Positions 37,633-48,929 of a stretch of DNA of 64,000 bases are shown here, in pieces. The stretch's first letter is position 1. Every line of letters begins with the position of its first letter. The position numbers and the translations under genes were made by a program. This DNA is from Lycorma delicatula (taxonomy: Eukaryota > Arthropoda > Insecta > Hemiptera > Fulgoridae). The stretch is taken from contig NC_134463.1 of the NCBI RefSeq assembly GCF_047948215.1, forward strand, positions 99,476,657-99,540,656. The letters run 5' to 3'. Under the pieces are notes generated by a model that ran no database searches, was not told the DNA's origin, and saw nothing but the letters and a program-made list of their open reading frames with translations.

Positions 37633-37771
37633 ATCGTACGTTTATCTTTCTTTTTCCTGTTTAGCCTCCGGTAACTACCGTTTAGATAATTCTTCAGAGG
37701 ATGAATGAGGATGATATGTATGAGTGTAAATGAAGTGTAGTCTTGTACATTCTCACATCGTACGTTTATCT
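37633..37771 (-). mobile_element. SINE-B, 5'-truncated copy with 15-bp TSD
   Basis: Only the 3' part of SINE-B remains (37648-37756): plus strand TTTTCCTGTTTAGCCTCCGG to CTTGTACATTCTCAC. The site ATCGTACGTTTATCT is exact at 37633-37647 and 37757-37771. The tRNA head never arrived, so this is a clean case of 5' truncation at insertion. Confidence 0.9.
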
Positions 37772-38368
37772 GACTTGAGGTAGGTCCACCTCAATTTCCT
37801 TATATTTCAAATACGTAAAACCTGATAACTACCATTTTGTTTTATATCGTCTATAACTTTAGTCTTCCACTGAACTTTCTCGCTTTTTTTTTAATCAAAC
37901 CTTCTTTTATGGTATATCCTAGCCAGTTTTCTTATTCAAAATTTTCTTGCTTACAGTACTATTCTGGTTAATTATTATTAATTCTTTAGTGTTTCGTTTC
38001 CCCATCCATTTAATTTTCATTAATCTCCTACATATCAAATGCATCCAGTCTTCCTCCTATTATTTTTAAGCGTCCATCTCTAATAACCATATAGATGTAC
38101 AATCTAAACATAACACTTCATAAAACAGTTAGTCAACTCTAACTCAAGGCCCCTTAAGTGACAATTTTTTTATAATCTTTAACTAAGGATGGAAAAATGT
38201 TGAACATGAAGGAATCGGGAATTAGATAAAATGGTTATATCACTTTATTTGACGAACCGATGCGTTTTGTCTTAACTTACTAGGGGATAATAGTATTGTG
38301 TATATTATTTAAATCTTATGATGAGGTAAAACGTGAAAATCTCTACAATTATAAATTATACTTTATTA

Positions 38369-38599
38369 CGCAGTTATATATTTTTTCCCCTCTCTCCCGA
38401 ATCGGATTCCACAGTGAAGCATAACACAATCCGGGGGGAGTGTCCTTTTATAACTATTAATGTCAGCCTTTAACTACCAGTGTAGGGTTACCAGGCCCAA
38501 CTACGTCGTTCCTGTTCCCCCATCCTAGGAGCCGGGACTCGGTCTTTATGTCTTGTTCGCCTCAAACGAGAACACCCAAAAGAGCATTCGCAGTTATAT
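38369..38599 (-). mobile_element. GC-rich retroposon W, copy 1, 11-bp TSD
   Basis: The body is at 38380-38588 on the minus strand. Exact CGCAGTTATAT copies lie at 38369-38379 and 38589-38599. In minus sense it contains CATAAAGACCGAGTCCCGGC, AAAGGACACTCCCCCCGGAT and a short A-rich tail, in the same order as 60876-61161. No tRNA-like boxes are visible. I think it is a 5'-truncated LINE 3' UTR or a SINE of another origin. Confidence 0.85.
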
Positions 38600-39838
38600 C
38601 TTACATTATTTAATAGATACCTTATCGATAAGACTTAGGTAATTTTATTTTCCAAGAATTATTAGTTTTATTTTTCATATTTTTCGTGATGTATAGGTGT
38701 GGACTTACATAATCGGCATGATATATATCATCGGTTTCATAGACTTTCGCTTCGCCGATTTTTCAGAGGGTAAATAAGACTTTTTATTGCGATGAATATG
38801 GAAAAGAAATTAAGTTAATTTATTTTGGTTGTGTACATCTTTAAGAATTTATTTTCATAGAATTTTTTTTGGACTTTGTAAACTTTAAATAACAAAACTA
38901 TTAAAAACTATTTATAATTTTTTTCATAAATTACGTGCATTTTACATTAATTACTTTTCGTTACAAACGGTTAATGGATATTTTTCTTTTAATATGGTAT
39001 CCGAAATAACAAAAAACAATTCAAAACAAAACTAAACTGCTGACAAACTGCGATAGGCTGCAAACTGAACAAGGTAATTAAGCAGGAGAAAAGTCTTCTA
39101 ATCAGAAGTCTGTCTTTAAATCTGACTGACGTTCTATGTGGACCACACACGATAAGCCATTCATTGCAGGACGGTTCGCTTGCCAGCTACTTAGTACGTA
39201 CCACCTAAACTCACCTGCTCAGCAAGCAAGTCACAATGTATTTTTATTTATATTATTTTTATTCAACTGAATTTTTATATCAATGTTTCTCTTATTTTTT
39301 CTCTTTCTCCATCATAATCCCCCTCTGTGAACACTCCCCTTCTAATCTTATTCTATTTTCTATAGTACCAATGCCCGTTTCTCTGTATAGCAGAGCGTAT
39401 AAGTATATAAAAGAAAAGAGAAAAGAACGGCCATTAAGCTAGAGCAACCTTAGAGCTTCGTGTTTCATGTTTTTTTTTCTATTCCAAGCAGACCACCACC
39501 ATTATCTTTGTATTTAACCGCTTCCAATCTTTTTCAATGGAATTTATTCTACCTTCAAGGTTGTTTTTTATATTTTTTATATCTTGATGTATGTGTGAAG
39601 GTTTTTAAAACTACACTTTTTATATTATACTTATTAAATATAATATGCCTTTCTTTAGTTTTTAAGACAGAATTTAATAGTAACAGAAAAAAGATATTTT
39701 TCTACTAGAATAAGTTGACTGGTGGAAAAAACGGACGATTTTTTTTAATCCTTTTTTAAAGCGTAAACTTATTTGTTGAAAATAACGTACTTATAGCTTT
39801 TAACAATGAGCATTATATAGCAAGTAATGGTGTTGATA

Positions 39839-39876
<38 letters not shown>

Positions 39877-40979
39877 TGGGTGAACAAATTAAAACCGAAT
39901 TACAACAGAGTGTGAATTACAAAGCAGCTTGGACAGTTTTTTTAAACATAATGTTGATGAAAGCGAAAGAAATAGCTTAAAGAACTTAGATAGAACGAGC
40001 AAGTATTAAACAAAGTTATGATGTTTATTTTATATTAAATGTAAGTTTAGGCAAAAGTATAAATTACCGACTGTGTAAACATAAAGATAGGTTTATTTTC
40101 CGTGTAATACTGTATATACATTTATTTTCTGAGTAAATATTGCTGTATAAGAAGAAATTTTAGTTTCGAAAAGGGAATAAAAATTATTGTAAAAACAGGT
40201 ATTAGTTTGATACGTAAGAAATTATTTAAATTGTAAAAAACTATTGATTTGATGAATTTAATTTATAAATAAAAAGTAATATTTTGGTTTTCTTGGTAAT
40301 AAAATCATTAGTGATTTTGAGCCTCTGTAAAAAAACTTTATAAAGAAGTTAACGTTAATTTTAGTGTTTTTAATCTATGAGCGCCCTTCCAACTAATTCA
40401 TGAGATTATTTGGTTACATGGTAAACACACATCGCATCCTACTAATAAGCCTATTGTTTTATCACAACGAATCTTTTAAATGTTTGAAGTAATTAATTAA
40501 TATTTTAATTAAGATTTATTTCTGGTAAATATTATTATTGTAAAGATTTATTTCTTTAATTTTTAACTTGGTTATACAATTTTTCCGTATTTATTTTGAT
40601 TTGTGCAAAATAATAACACTATCTTTTTTCGTAGATATAATCTCAAGTATTAACTCAGCAGAGAATCAAATAATCTATATTTGTGATATTCCTATCTATA
40701 TTGTTGTATTTCCTATATTCCTTTATTTCTTCTGTGAAATATATTTTAAGAGATTTTTAAAGGAACCCCTTTATGTTTGTATAAAGGCTTTCTTTTTATT
40801 TTAACATTTATTTCCTTTTTTCAACACGTGTTAACAGAAAGTTTATTTTACAAATGATTAAAGCTCGTAATATTTCCGTTGAATATTATCTGTCGGTTAT
40901 TTTTTCTTTATCATGCATGAGCTTACACGCATAATGTGAACGATAAATTTTACCTGATAGGGTAAACAAATTTTATTAT
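38600..40979. other. AT-rich spacer
   Basis: Hydrophobic Phe/Tyr/Leu-rich frames (39236-39708, 40568-40804) are typical of T-rich DNA. A TA microsatellite sits at 39838-39875. No gene supported. Confidence 0.55.
39838..39875. repeat. TA microsatellite
   Basis: About 18 TA units followed by CTGGGTGAACAAATTAAAAC, a string often seen at ends of DNA transposons, but no partner end was found. Confidence 0.95.
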
Positions 40980-41480
40980 TATTTTTCTAGGATTTTTTTT
41001 TGTCAGGATATAACCAAACCTACGATATCTCGAATAGATACATGGTAGTCGCGCAAGAAAAAACGGTGAATTTATATTATTAAACTACGGAGAAATTAGT
41101 GCTTACGGTTATGTATTCCACGCGTTCAATATTTTTCTAATCTACAATTTTTATTGAACACTCATCAAACTGTAAATGAAGGCGTTATATGCATGCGTAC
41201 AAACCCTTACGTAATTACGGTTTAGTCGTTCAATAGGTTTCTTTCAATCAGAATTGATGTGCGAAGAGCGGTCTACGATCCATCGTTCTACGAGTATTGA
41301 TGGAATGACGCAATCCGTTAGTTCAGGCAGATAATTTTGTCAGTGGCAGTTAATATGCAAGTTTATCGGTTCCGTTGTCAGTTGCCTTAATAGACTGTAT
41401 GAGTATCAGAGTATGGAGGCCGCAATGAGTTTCTGCACGATAACCAATCTTTCTTTTACGTACAAAGTTTCTTCATTTCC
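40980..41480. other. Non-repetitive mixed-composition stretch, possible regulatory DNA
   Basis: About 500 bases of balanced composition with many CG dinucleotides, no open frame and no second copy in the window. In a Hox spacer such stretches can be enhancers, but nothing here proves it. Confidence 0.25.
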
Positions 41481-41599
41481 TTCTTACGTAAAACTAGTAG
41501 ATGAATATACAAGCAATTCGTCAATTTCCAACTTTTAATGAAAGTAAAATAAAAAATTCCAGATAATTATAGTAATATAAAAAAGAAAAAGCTAATCGT

Positions 41600-42600
41600 A
41601 ACGGGGAACAATATTAAAAATTAAATTCAAAGGGGAAATGTAAGGCAGGGAGATGACCTATCCCCGCTTCTTTTCAATATGGTCTTGTGAAAGGTCATTA
41701 GGGAATGGAGGAAAATCTGCGAAGAAAATAAAATAGAAAAATAAATAGAAAATAGAAAAAGCAAAATAGAAAACGCTAAAGTAAATCTGAATATAAATTG
41801 TATCGTATTCTAACAGAAAACATAAAAACGCGGAGGGAAAACAGGTCTACGGACATCATTCATAACACTAAGTACATCAATAACGTTACGCGTTACCAAA
41901 TTTTTTAGCAATAAACCTTGGAAGGATTAGGATGACAGAGAAATTCAAATATTTGGGCGAAGTGATACAACCAAATCGGTTAGACTGAGAGGCAAAGGAG
42001 GCTAAATATATAAACTGCAGAAGGCCTACGCCTTAACAAAACATCTATATATACAAAAAAAGACATAAAGGATGGAAAAAATTCGATATTTCCCCTTAGT
42101 AAGGTCTGCAGTGCTAATGCTAAAGAGTGTGTCTCTAAACCGAGGAAATATTGATAAATTGAATTTGGCTGAAAGGAACATACTAAGAATGATACTCGGA
42201 CCACGGAAAACTGACGAGGATTGGAAGTTACGAAAGAATGAAGGGCTCTACTTCCGTATAGCAAGACTCACAGATACCAATCGAAAAAGAAAATAGGCCT
42301 TCCACGCACACGTGGCTAGAAGGGATGAAAACAAATTGACGAAGAGGAATTTCGAGAAAAGCGATAGAGGTAAAAGAAACACAGCGGTTCACACAGGTGA
42401 AAGAAAATCCTACTGTGATTGTAGGGATAAATTCAACAGATATAAGGGACAGAAATACATTTACGAAGATCAAATATTTTGAAGTTTTTAAAAAGGAACC
42501 GGAGTGTAGAAATAAAAAATGGTCGCAAGAAAGGAAGTTACAATATAGTTTGAAAGTGAAGGAGAGTTGAAAGAAAACGAAATCAGCCAAAGATTAAGTA
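41600..42600 (+). mobile_element. Decayed LINE reverse transcriptase
   Basis: The plus strand encodes, across frames, NVRQGDDLSPLLFNMVL (41635-41690), then KFKYLGEVIQPN (41944-41979). Frame 42072-42296 follows with NLAERNILRMILGPRKTDEDW, and then the tail region KKEPECRNKKWSQERKLQYS. These are the finger/palm entry, thumb and C-terminus of a non-LTR RT. The catalytic box was not found and many stops interrupt it. The minus-strand fragment at 55480-56010 is from the same or a closely related lineage. Confidence 0.75.
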
Positions 42601-42742
42601 TTAAGAGTGGTCCTACATCGAACGAGACAAAAAAAAGCAAAAGAGAGAACAGATTTCACTTTCCAGGACCTTTAGCAATTGTAGTAACTGCGGGAATATA
42701 GTAATCACGCTTGATAGGACGGACGACCAATAAAATGTACAA

Positions 42743-43115
42743 TTGAATGGAACGCAAGAATGGCGGGAGATTCAATATTTCTCCCTACAGATGGCAGAGC
42801 CTGGTCAACGTCCCTTGCTGCTGTATCACTATTATCGGGCGGATTTCATCGGTTATATAGTGGCGGTTATAAATTTTAACTGTTATTTATGGACGAATTT
42901 GGTAATTTGCGTTCCTATCCGCATCAACCAGCGTGAAATTTATTTACCAGTTCTGACCGTTGGAGACTAAGCTTTTGAGCCTAGTAATCCCGACGTGATT
43001 CCCCTTCAGTCCATCCGCTGAAGTCATTTCGGTACCACCACCTATGGCCTAGCAGGAATGCGCCTACCGGAGCCCTAGTTATTTGGAGGGAGAAATGCGC
43101 CCCGTTCTCCGGAGG
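42743..43115 (+). repeat. Dispersed repeat X, copy 3
   Basis: Closely similar to 27796-28270 along its length (see that entry for shared marks). It lies between the LINE fragment ending at about 42600 and the minus-strand Jockey-like fragment at 43360-43863. Confidence 0.65.
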
Positions 43116-43359
43116 GAGTCGCATATGCTGACTAAATAAAATTGTGGGCTCTTCGTGGGACAGTGTGAGGTTTTGTCTAGCTTTTTATAGTTTTAACAAA
43201 ATTTAATTTGGGAAAACGGTCACTTTCACGGCCGGAATTTTCGCGCGGTTTTCATTTATAGATTACGCGATATGTAGGCTCTTAAGCCTGGTTTGTCATT
43301 TTTGACTCTCGTACCGCATCTTCACGGTGGTTCATTTAATGCGGCACGAGACCATTTTC

Positions 43360-43863
43360 TTATACCTTGTGGAGTACTGTCCTCTCGGCAGATGTCTCGG
43401 AGATGGCCGTGTTCGGACACGGTCGCTCTCCCGAACAGTCTGCGTGCCTACGCCACCACCACCTCGGATACGGTATGTAGTCCCGCATCGTAGCGAAGAG
43501 TGACTTTCTGACGAACCACGGTGCTCCAAATATCGTCCGCAACGCTATGTTTTGGACGGCTTCTAATTTCTTTTGAAGCGTGGAGTTCAACAAAGCTGCC
43601 CATCCTGGGTAAGCATATATTAGAATCGGTAGGACGTATAGCCGAAAAATGAGCAATTTGGTCGCCAGTGGATACGGGCTGGCACTGTTCAGTACTGGGT
43701 ATAGTGAGGCCCTGACAGCCTTTGCCCTTTGGGTCACATATTTAACATGTTGTCCTAAGGTGAGCCAGTTATCCAGGACTACTCCCAGGAAATATATAAA
43801 CAACAACTCGCTTTGTTTCAAACTGATCATTGTAAACTGGCAGTCCGTTCAAAAAACCCATCT
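43360..43863 (-). mobile_element. Jockey-like LINE reverse transcriptase fragment
   Basis: The minus-strand frame 43830-43360 shows YFLGVVLDNWLTLGQHVKYV, AKAVRASLYPVL and LLIFRLYVLPILIYAYPGW. Further on come LQKKLEAVQNIALRTI and GAPWFVRKSLF. This is the C-terminal region that follows the palm domain in Jockey-clade elements. A SINE-B has inserted at its 5' side, duplicating GTTCAAAAACCCATCT on both sides. The catalytic domain is absent. Confidence 0.85.
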
Positions 43864-44169
43864 TTTTTTTTTCTTTTTTCCTGTTTAGCCTCCGGTAACT
43901 ACCGTTTAGATAATACTTCAGAGGATGATATGTATGAGTGTAAATGAAGTGTAGTCTTGTACATTCTCAGTTCGACCATTCCTGAGATGTGTGGTTAATT
44001 GAAACCCAACCACCAAAGAATACCGGTATCCACGATCTAGTATTCAAATCCGTGTAAAAATAACTGGCTTTACTAGGATTTGAACGCTGGAACTTTCGTC
44101 TTCCAAATCAGCTGATCTGGGAAGACGCGTTCACCACTAGACCAACCCGGAGGGTTCAAAAACCCATCT
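43847..44169 (-). mobile_element. SINE-B, full-length copy inside a LINE
   Basis: The body is at 43864-44153. The plus strand shows the tail CTGTTTAGCCTCCGGTAACT, the middle GAAACCCAACCACCAAAGAA and the head end ACCACTAGACCAACCCGGAG. The target site is GTTCAAAAAACCCATCT (43847-43863) and the same with one A fewer (44154-44169). It interrupts the Jockey-like fragment that ends here, so it is younger than that LINE. Confidence 0.92.
43880..43930 (-). other. SINE-B 3' tail region shared by all copies
   Basis: The segment CTGTTTAGCCTCCGG plus TTCAGAGGATGA resembles, in reverse, the SINE-A tail (CCTCTGAAGC... CGGAGG). The two SINE families thus share a 3' end, as expected if both use one partner LINE for copying. 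This is an inference from the shared string. Confidence 0.4.
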
Positions 44170-45601
44170 ATTCGTTCTTATGTAGCCTTATTATGAGCTA
44201 AAATTTTTTTTAAATTGATAAAATTCGCCGAAGAAGAACCTATTCACTATGTCATTGTTCCCTCAATTATTTTACTCTCTTCTTCGCTGTAAGAAAGAAC
44301 AGATTATTTACTATCTTACTCCTAATTAGTACGTAACTTTTATCGGTGCAATCGCAACATACAATTAAAATACTTGTTCTTTAGATCGATCTGGTAAACT
44401 TTCTCATTTATTTATAGATAAAAATTATATAAAAATATTGCAACAGACTACTGTACAGATCATAAACCTAATAAGGTTTAAGAACAATAACTTATATCTA
44501 TTGCGTTGGTAAAAATTCAGTAAATTTACAAACACATTAATTTATACCCAATATTTAATTTTGTTTTTATTATATTAATATTTTAACACAATCTACAATG
44601 TTTTTAAGTTCAATTTACACATATATTAATAATAATAATAATAATAGCAACGTATTTCTTATATAGTGTATATATTTTTTATTTTTTCATTTATTCATAT
44701 GGCACTACAGTACAGAAATAATGTGACACAAACAATTTTTTTTTTTTTTTCAGTTCAAATAAAACAAAATATTACTTATGTTAAAACAGTTTTTTTATTT
44801 TTCATTTTAATAATTTTTTACTGTCCATGTTTTTAAAATTTAAAGTGCTCGTTAAAAAAATATTTACATATTATTTTTTATCAATATCTTTATTATTAAA
44901 ATAAAAAGAAATAATAACAATAAACGTTTTTACAGCAAATTGTCGTAGAATATAATTAATTTTACTTAACACTAGAATTTTTTTTTGTTAATTCTTTATG
45001 AATATTTTTATTTATAATATATATAAAATCGCATCCATTGTAGTGTTTAAATTTTCTTAATACTAGAGTTCTTTTTCCATATTTTTCCACAAATCAATAA
45101 AATAATAAAAATTATTTCAACAGAAAGCACTCATTATTTTTTTCTTTTGTTTTGTAATCACCAGTGAATAAATATTTTATACAAATGGTCTTATTTTCAC
45201 AAAAATATTTACACGACTCTATATGTATACAAATTTTTTCATTGACTCCATTTTGACTTTTTATGTTTTCTTATTAATACTCATGTAATTTTATAAATTA
45301 CTGTTTTTATGTTTTTTGATTATAAAAAACAAAATAGAAAAAAATTAATTTATTTAATTTAAATAAAGTACAATTTTTAACTAAAAAAATCATTGACCAC
45401 ATGATAATAAACAATTAAGGCCAATCAATTAAAAAATCATTTTTAAATGGTTCATAATAAAATTGTTGGATTATGTTAAATTAATAAATTAAATATAATT
45501 TATTTCAAATAATATTGGAAGTTGGGGTATATTTAATATTTATTTATGTATTCGTATTATACGGTTGAATTATAACTTCCATCGAAACATTAAATGCTGG
45601 T

Positions 45602-45604
<3 letters not shown>
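44170..45604. other. Very AT-rich spacer
   Basis: Long homopolymers and AAT units (44628-44643). No frame above 60 codons. Confidence 0.65.
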
Positions 45605-45632
<28 letters not shown>

Positions 45633-45633
45633 A
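45605..45633. repeat. TA microsatellite at a LINE 5' junction
   Basis: TA units run directly to the first bases of the R1-like fragment. Confidence 0.95.
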
Positions 45634-45635
45634 AT

Positions 45636-46215
45636 GGTGGGTGAGAAGGATTATCCCCCTTATCGTACTCCTAGATGTTAAGGGACCCTTCAACTCTCTG
45701 TCTTGGTGGGTTATCTTGGCTGCCTTGAGAAGTAGAGGGATCAGCGAGTACCTATTGGCAATTATTAACCACTATTTACACGATAAGAGGCTGACGCTCT
45801 TGACAGAGGAAGGTTGGGAGGAATTCGAGATCTACGGTGGGGTTCCACAGGGTTCTGTATTGGATCCGGTTCTGTGGAACCTACCGTATGAGGGACTGCT
45901 GAACCTTGAATTGGAGGGGGAGACCCAAATAGCGGTGTATGCTGACGATTTAGTGGTGCTGGTCTCAGCCAGAATCGAAGACGAAGTGGTTGAGGTCGCC
46001 GGTGGCGAGAATTAATGGCTGGTTTTATTAGCGTCTGATTAGCCCTACATAAAACGGTAGGTATGCCGATAGTAGGCAGAAGGCGCCTTCATGAAATGGC
46101 GATCCAGGTACTTGGAGTTTGACTCAACACGTCGAGGAGTATTAAGTACCTCTGCTTGTGGCTAGAATGGTCGGGTAAATTTAATAAACACATAGAAGAG
46201 ACCTCAAAGTTAAAA
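45636..46215 (+). mobile_element. R1-clade LINE reverse transcriptase fragment
   Basis: A 124-codon frame (45641-46015) carries LDVKGPFNSLSWWVIL (residues 11-26), GVPQGSVLDPVLWN (67-80) and YADDLVVLV (100-108), the palm of an R1-like reverse transcriptase. The usual GSVLGP is GSVLDP here. Past the stop, frame-shifted residues such as KTVGMPIVGRRRLHEMAIQV, STRRGVLSTS and FNKHIEETSK extend the match to about 46215. The 5' end is cut exactly at a TA microsatellite (45605-45633). It is 5' truncated, lacks an endonuclease and is dead. Confidence 0.85.
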
Positions 46216-46959
46216 AAAAACGTATTTTTATGTTAAACTTGGGAAAGTTATCCAGAAATATTTACTTTATTGAGTGTTAACCTTGGATTTCATTATTTAA
46301 AAAAAATTCAAAAAAATTGTTTAAGACAAAAAACGATTTTTTTTTTGTTTTTGATGTAACACATTATTGTCACGTTTATTTATGATCTTATGAAAATGTT
46401 ACTAAATTTTTTTTTGTGTAAAATGTTCCGTTCTACAAGTTTTGTTTTAATTTGCTAAAACCAAAAAACGGGACTGAGACACGTTTACATCGATATAAAG
46501 CAGTCCATTTTACTAGATCCACCCGGATATCCCAAAATTGGTGATGAGGCAGAATGGTAGTTAGACTCTCGACTTTTAGTATGTTAATTGAGGCACGCTT
46601 AGGAAACGTTTCCACCTGGTCTGATTGACAGAAGAGTTTTCCTCTATATTCATGTTTTGAATCTGATTATCCTTCTCTTATACGCCCAAACCAAACAACT
46701 ACTACAATTAAATCTTCACAAGGTAACTTAATGAATAGCAACAGAATGAATGGTCAATATTGGATAATTGTGCAGCGAAGATTACACATTACGTTTTTAT
46801 TGCGACATCGTGCAGCGGTAGCATCATAATGTTAGGATAGTGATAGTGGCTTAGAATACTGATAAATTTAACATATCAGTTAGGAACAAATTTGCTGTTA
46901 TCACGTAATATTCTTTAAACAGAAAATTATCATAAGGAATTTTATGTATTAATAAATTG

Positions 46960-46965
46960 TTTATT
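46960..46965 (-). terminator. Possible Dfd polyadenylation signal
   Basis: The minus strand reads AATAAA here, about 200 bases past the Dfd stop codon, in AT-rich sequence. It is the first canonical hexamer I noticed downstream of the stop. Hox 3' UTRs are often much longer, so the site actually used may be further left. Confidence 0.35.
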
Positions 46966-47161
46966 ATTAATTGTACTTTTAAAGCTAACAGCCAATATTC
47001 ATTTAAAAAAGAAAATAAACTAGAAAAAAATAACTGTTAAAAAAGCTACTGTTAACCGTATTTCCGATGTGTCTTCGATAGCAGTTGCTCGTTTTAAAAT
47101 AATGTCAATAATAATGGAGTCTAGAAGTCTTATGCTCGTTCGCGTAATAATCCTGCGAAGG

Positions 47162-47682
47162 TTATAAGGCGGTAAGTCCGTAATCAGAAGTCTTGACTGG
47201 AGGTAATGGCGGTGGATGTACAGAAGGATGTAAAGGTGTTAGTTGCTGACCGAGGACGGACGGATGAAGTAAAAGACCAGGATCTGTGCCGTCATGTGGC
47301 GTCTGTACTAACATATGTTCTTCCATTCCTGGTATTCCTTGCGTTTGTTCCTGTACTGATGTGTTATTACCGCGACGTCTGTCGCCGGCACGACTTCTTG
47401 AAGATTTTTTATTCGAATTGGGTGTACCGCCTTGTCCGGTTTTCCTTCTAACGTTTTTCGTATTTGGTAATTTATTGTCTTTCTTCCACTTCATTCTTCT
47501 ATTTTGAAACCATATTTTTATTTGTCTTTCTGATAGACATAATGTATGCGCGATTTCTATTCTTCTTCTTCTGGTAAGATATCTATTGAAATGAAATTCT
47601 TTTTCCAATTCTAATATTTGGTGTCTTGTGTACGCTGTTCTTTGTCTTTTCGGTTCCATTCCAGGTTGATATGAGCCGTTCG
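47162..47682 (-). CDS. Dfd: Deformed (Hox4) homeodomain exon, last coding exon
   Basis: This is the terminal coding exon of a Hox transcription factor that binds DNA in the nucleus and specifies head segments in insects. The homeodomain is encoded at 47474-47653. It has the family-typical start ([20 protein letters not shown]), the recognition-helix core [13 protein letters not shown], and W48, F49, N51 and R53 all intact. The residues after it ([13 protein letters not shown]) and the lead-in [10 protein letters not shown] are hallmarks of Dfd/Hox4 and differ from Scr and Antp. The C-terminal tail is basic, then rich in Q, H and P, and ends in SDYGLTAL before a TAA at 47162-47164. The open frame runs a few codons further upstream, but an acceptor (TTTGTTTCAG) at 47683-47692 shows the exon starts at 47682, two bases into an Ala codon. 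The coding start and YPWM hexapeptide must lie in an upstream exon outside the window. The frame is intact, with no sign of decay. Confidence 0.97.
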
Positions 47683-48803
47683 CTGAAACAAACAAGAAAA
47701 CCGATCGTAAAGCATAACGTATAAAGATAAAAGAAAATCAAATTTATGTAAAGGATTACATTAAATTGGAAATGCGATCAGACTATGAATTATCAAGTTT
47801 AATGAAACATTTACACGATACTATTTTTACTTATTTATTTTATTTAATTCGACTTTAATTTTGTTGTTAACGACGATCAGCAATGAAAATTATCAAAAAT
47901 AATTAATAATTGTAAATTGAACTAAATTTAAACGTATTACATTGCATAATCCAAATTATAAAACATATCTAATACTCTAACAAACGAGGCACATCTTAAC
48001 ACTTAAATATTATGAAGTATCTGTTTGTTAGATACCATAACCAAAACGATTTGCGACGAAACATTATTCAATCTTGAATAAAGATACAGATTATTTCAAT
48101 TTAATCATAATCTTGAGTATAGGTAAAATAACTGCTTAAAAGCATTTCTAATTGTCTTTGTCGCTTAGTCGAATCTATCCTAATAAATCCCGCTTAAATA
48201 TTTGTCAAAAACCTCAACCCGTAATTTAACGATATCTACAATAATTTGGTTTCATATTTATTTATTATTTTACGGCTTTACCAGGATTTTAACCTACTTT
48301 AATCGATTGGGAATCTGACTCGACAACCAAGCATTTATTTTGAATTATAGATATATAAACACGGCAACATTTATTATATTAGACACTATAACTTTTCTTA
48401 TTTATTTTAACCATTATATTAATAATAATGATTGATTTAAATAAGGTTAAACTATCTAATAAAAATAGTATAAAATTGGGGAACAAAATACGGCTTTGTA
48501 AAAAAATTCGGGAACAAATCATTAATTATATAGTATATAATCTGGGCCCCTATTACAGTTAACCTAAATATCTTTTATCTAAAATATACATTGCGTTCGG
48601 TAAAATTAAATTAAAAATATACATAAAACACACATAAAAGTAAAATTAAAATTAATAAGAATTAAAGAGTACTAAAGTAAATTAATGAAGATAGAGCTGA
48701 AAAAATAATAAATATGTAATAAAACTACTGCATTTCATAAATAAGGCCGGATTCTGAAAACAGCTTGAATCAATATGCCACATCCAACAAAGGGTAGTCG
48801 ACA

Positions 48804-48929
48804 TTAAACCTTACAAGTGATGATGCCTTTCACATAAGGAGTGATTGTATAGTCAAAATTTCTACCATCAGAGAAAGCAATTCTGACTGGTGTCGCTTGT
48901 ATTTTAAGTGTTTTACTTCCTTTACATTT
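48804..48929 (-). CDS. Candidate short terminal exon inside the Dfd intron, unrecognised
   Basis: Read on the minus strand, a polypyrimidine-like tract and acceptor (CCTTTAACAG, AG at 48930-48931) are followed by 41 open codons and a TAA at 48804-48806. The peptide begins KCKGSKTLKIQATP, continues with RIAFSDGRNFDYT, and ends TPYVKGIITCKV. It reads like an alternating beta-strand protein segment, unlike the low-complexity frames around it. A stop lies in frame just before the AG, which fits an exon that starts there. It could be the last exon of a gene nested in the Dfd intron, an alternative end, or a chance frame. I recognise no family and saw no partner exon. Confidence 0.25.
   Translation of the reverse strand, partial: KCKGSKTLKIQATPVRIAFSDGRNFDYTITPYVKGIITCKV

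Noticed and set aside
39236..39708. Possible membrane proteins
   Set aside because: T-rich DNA gives Phe/Leu/Tyr frames on the plus strand. There is no start context, splice signal or conserved motif.
47206..47507. Plus-strand frames across the Dfd exon
   Set aside because: Shadows of the homeodomain exon. No motif.
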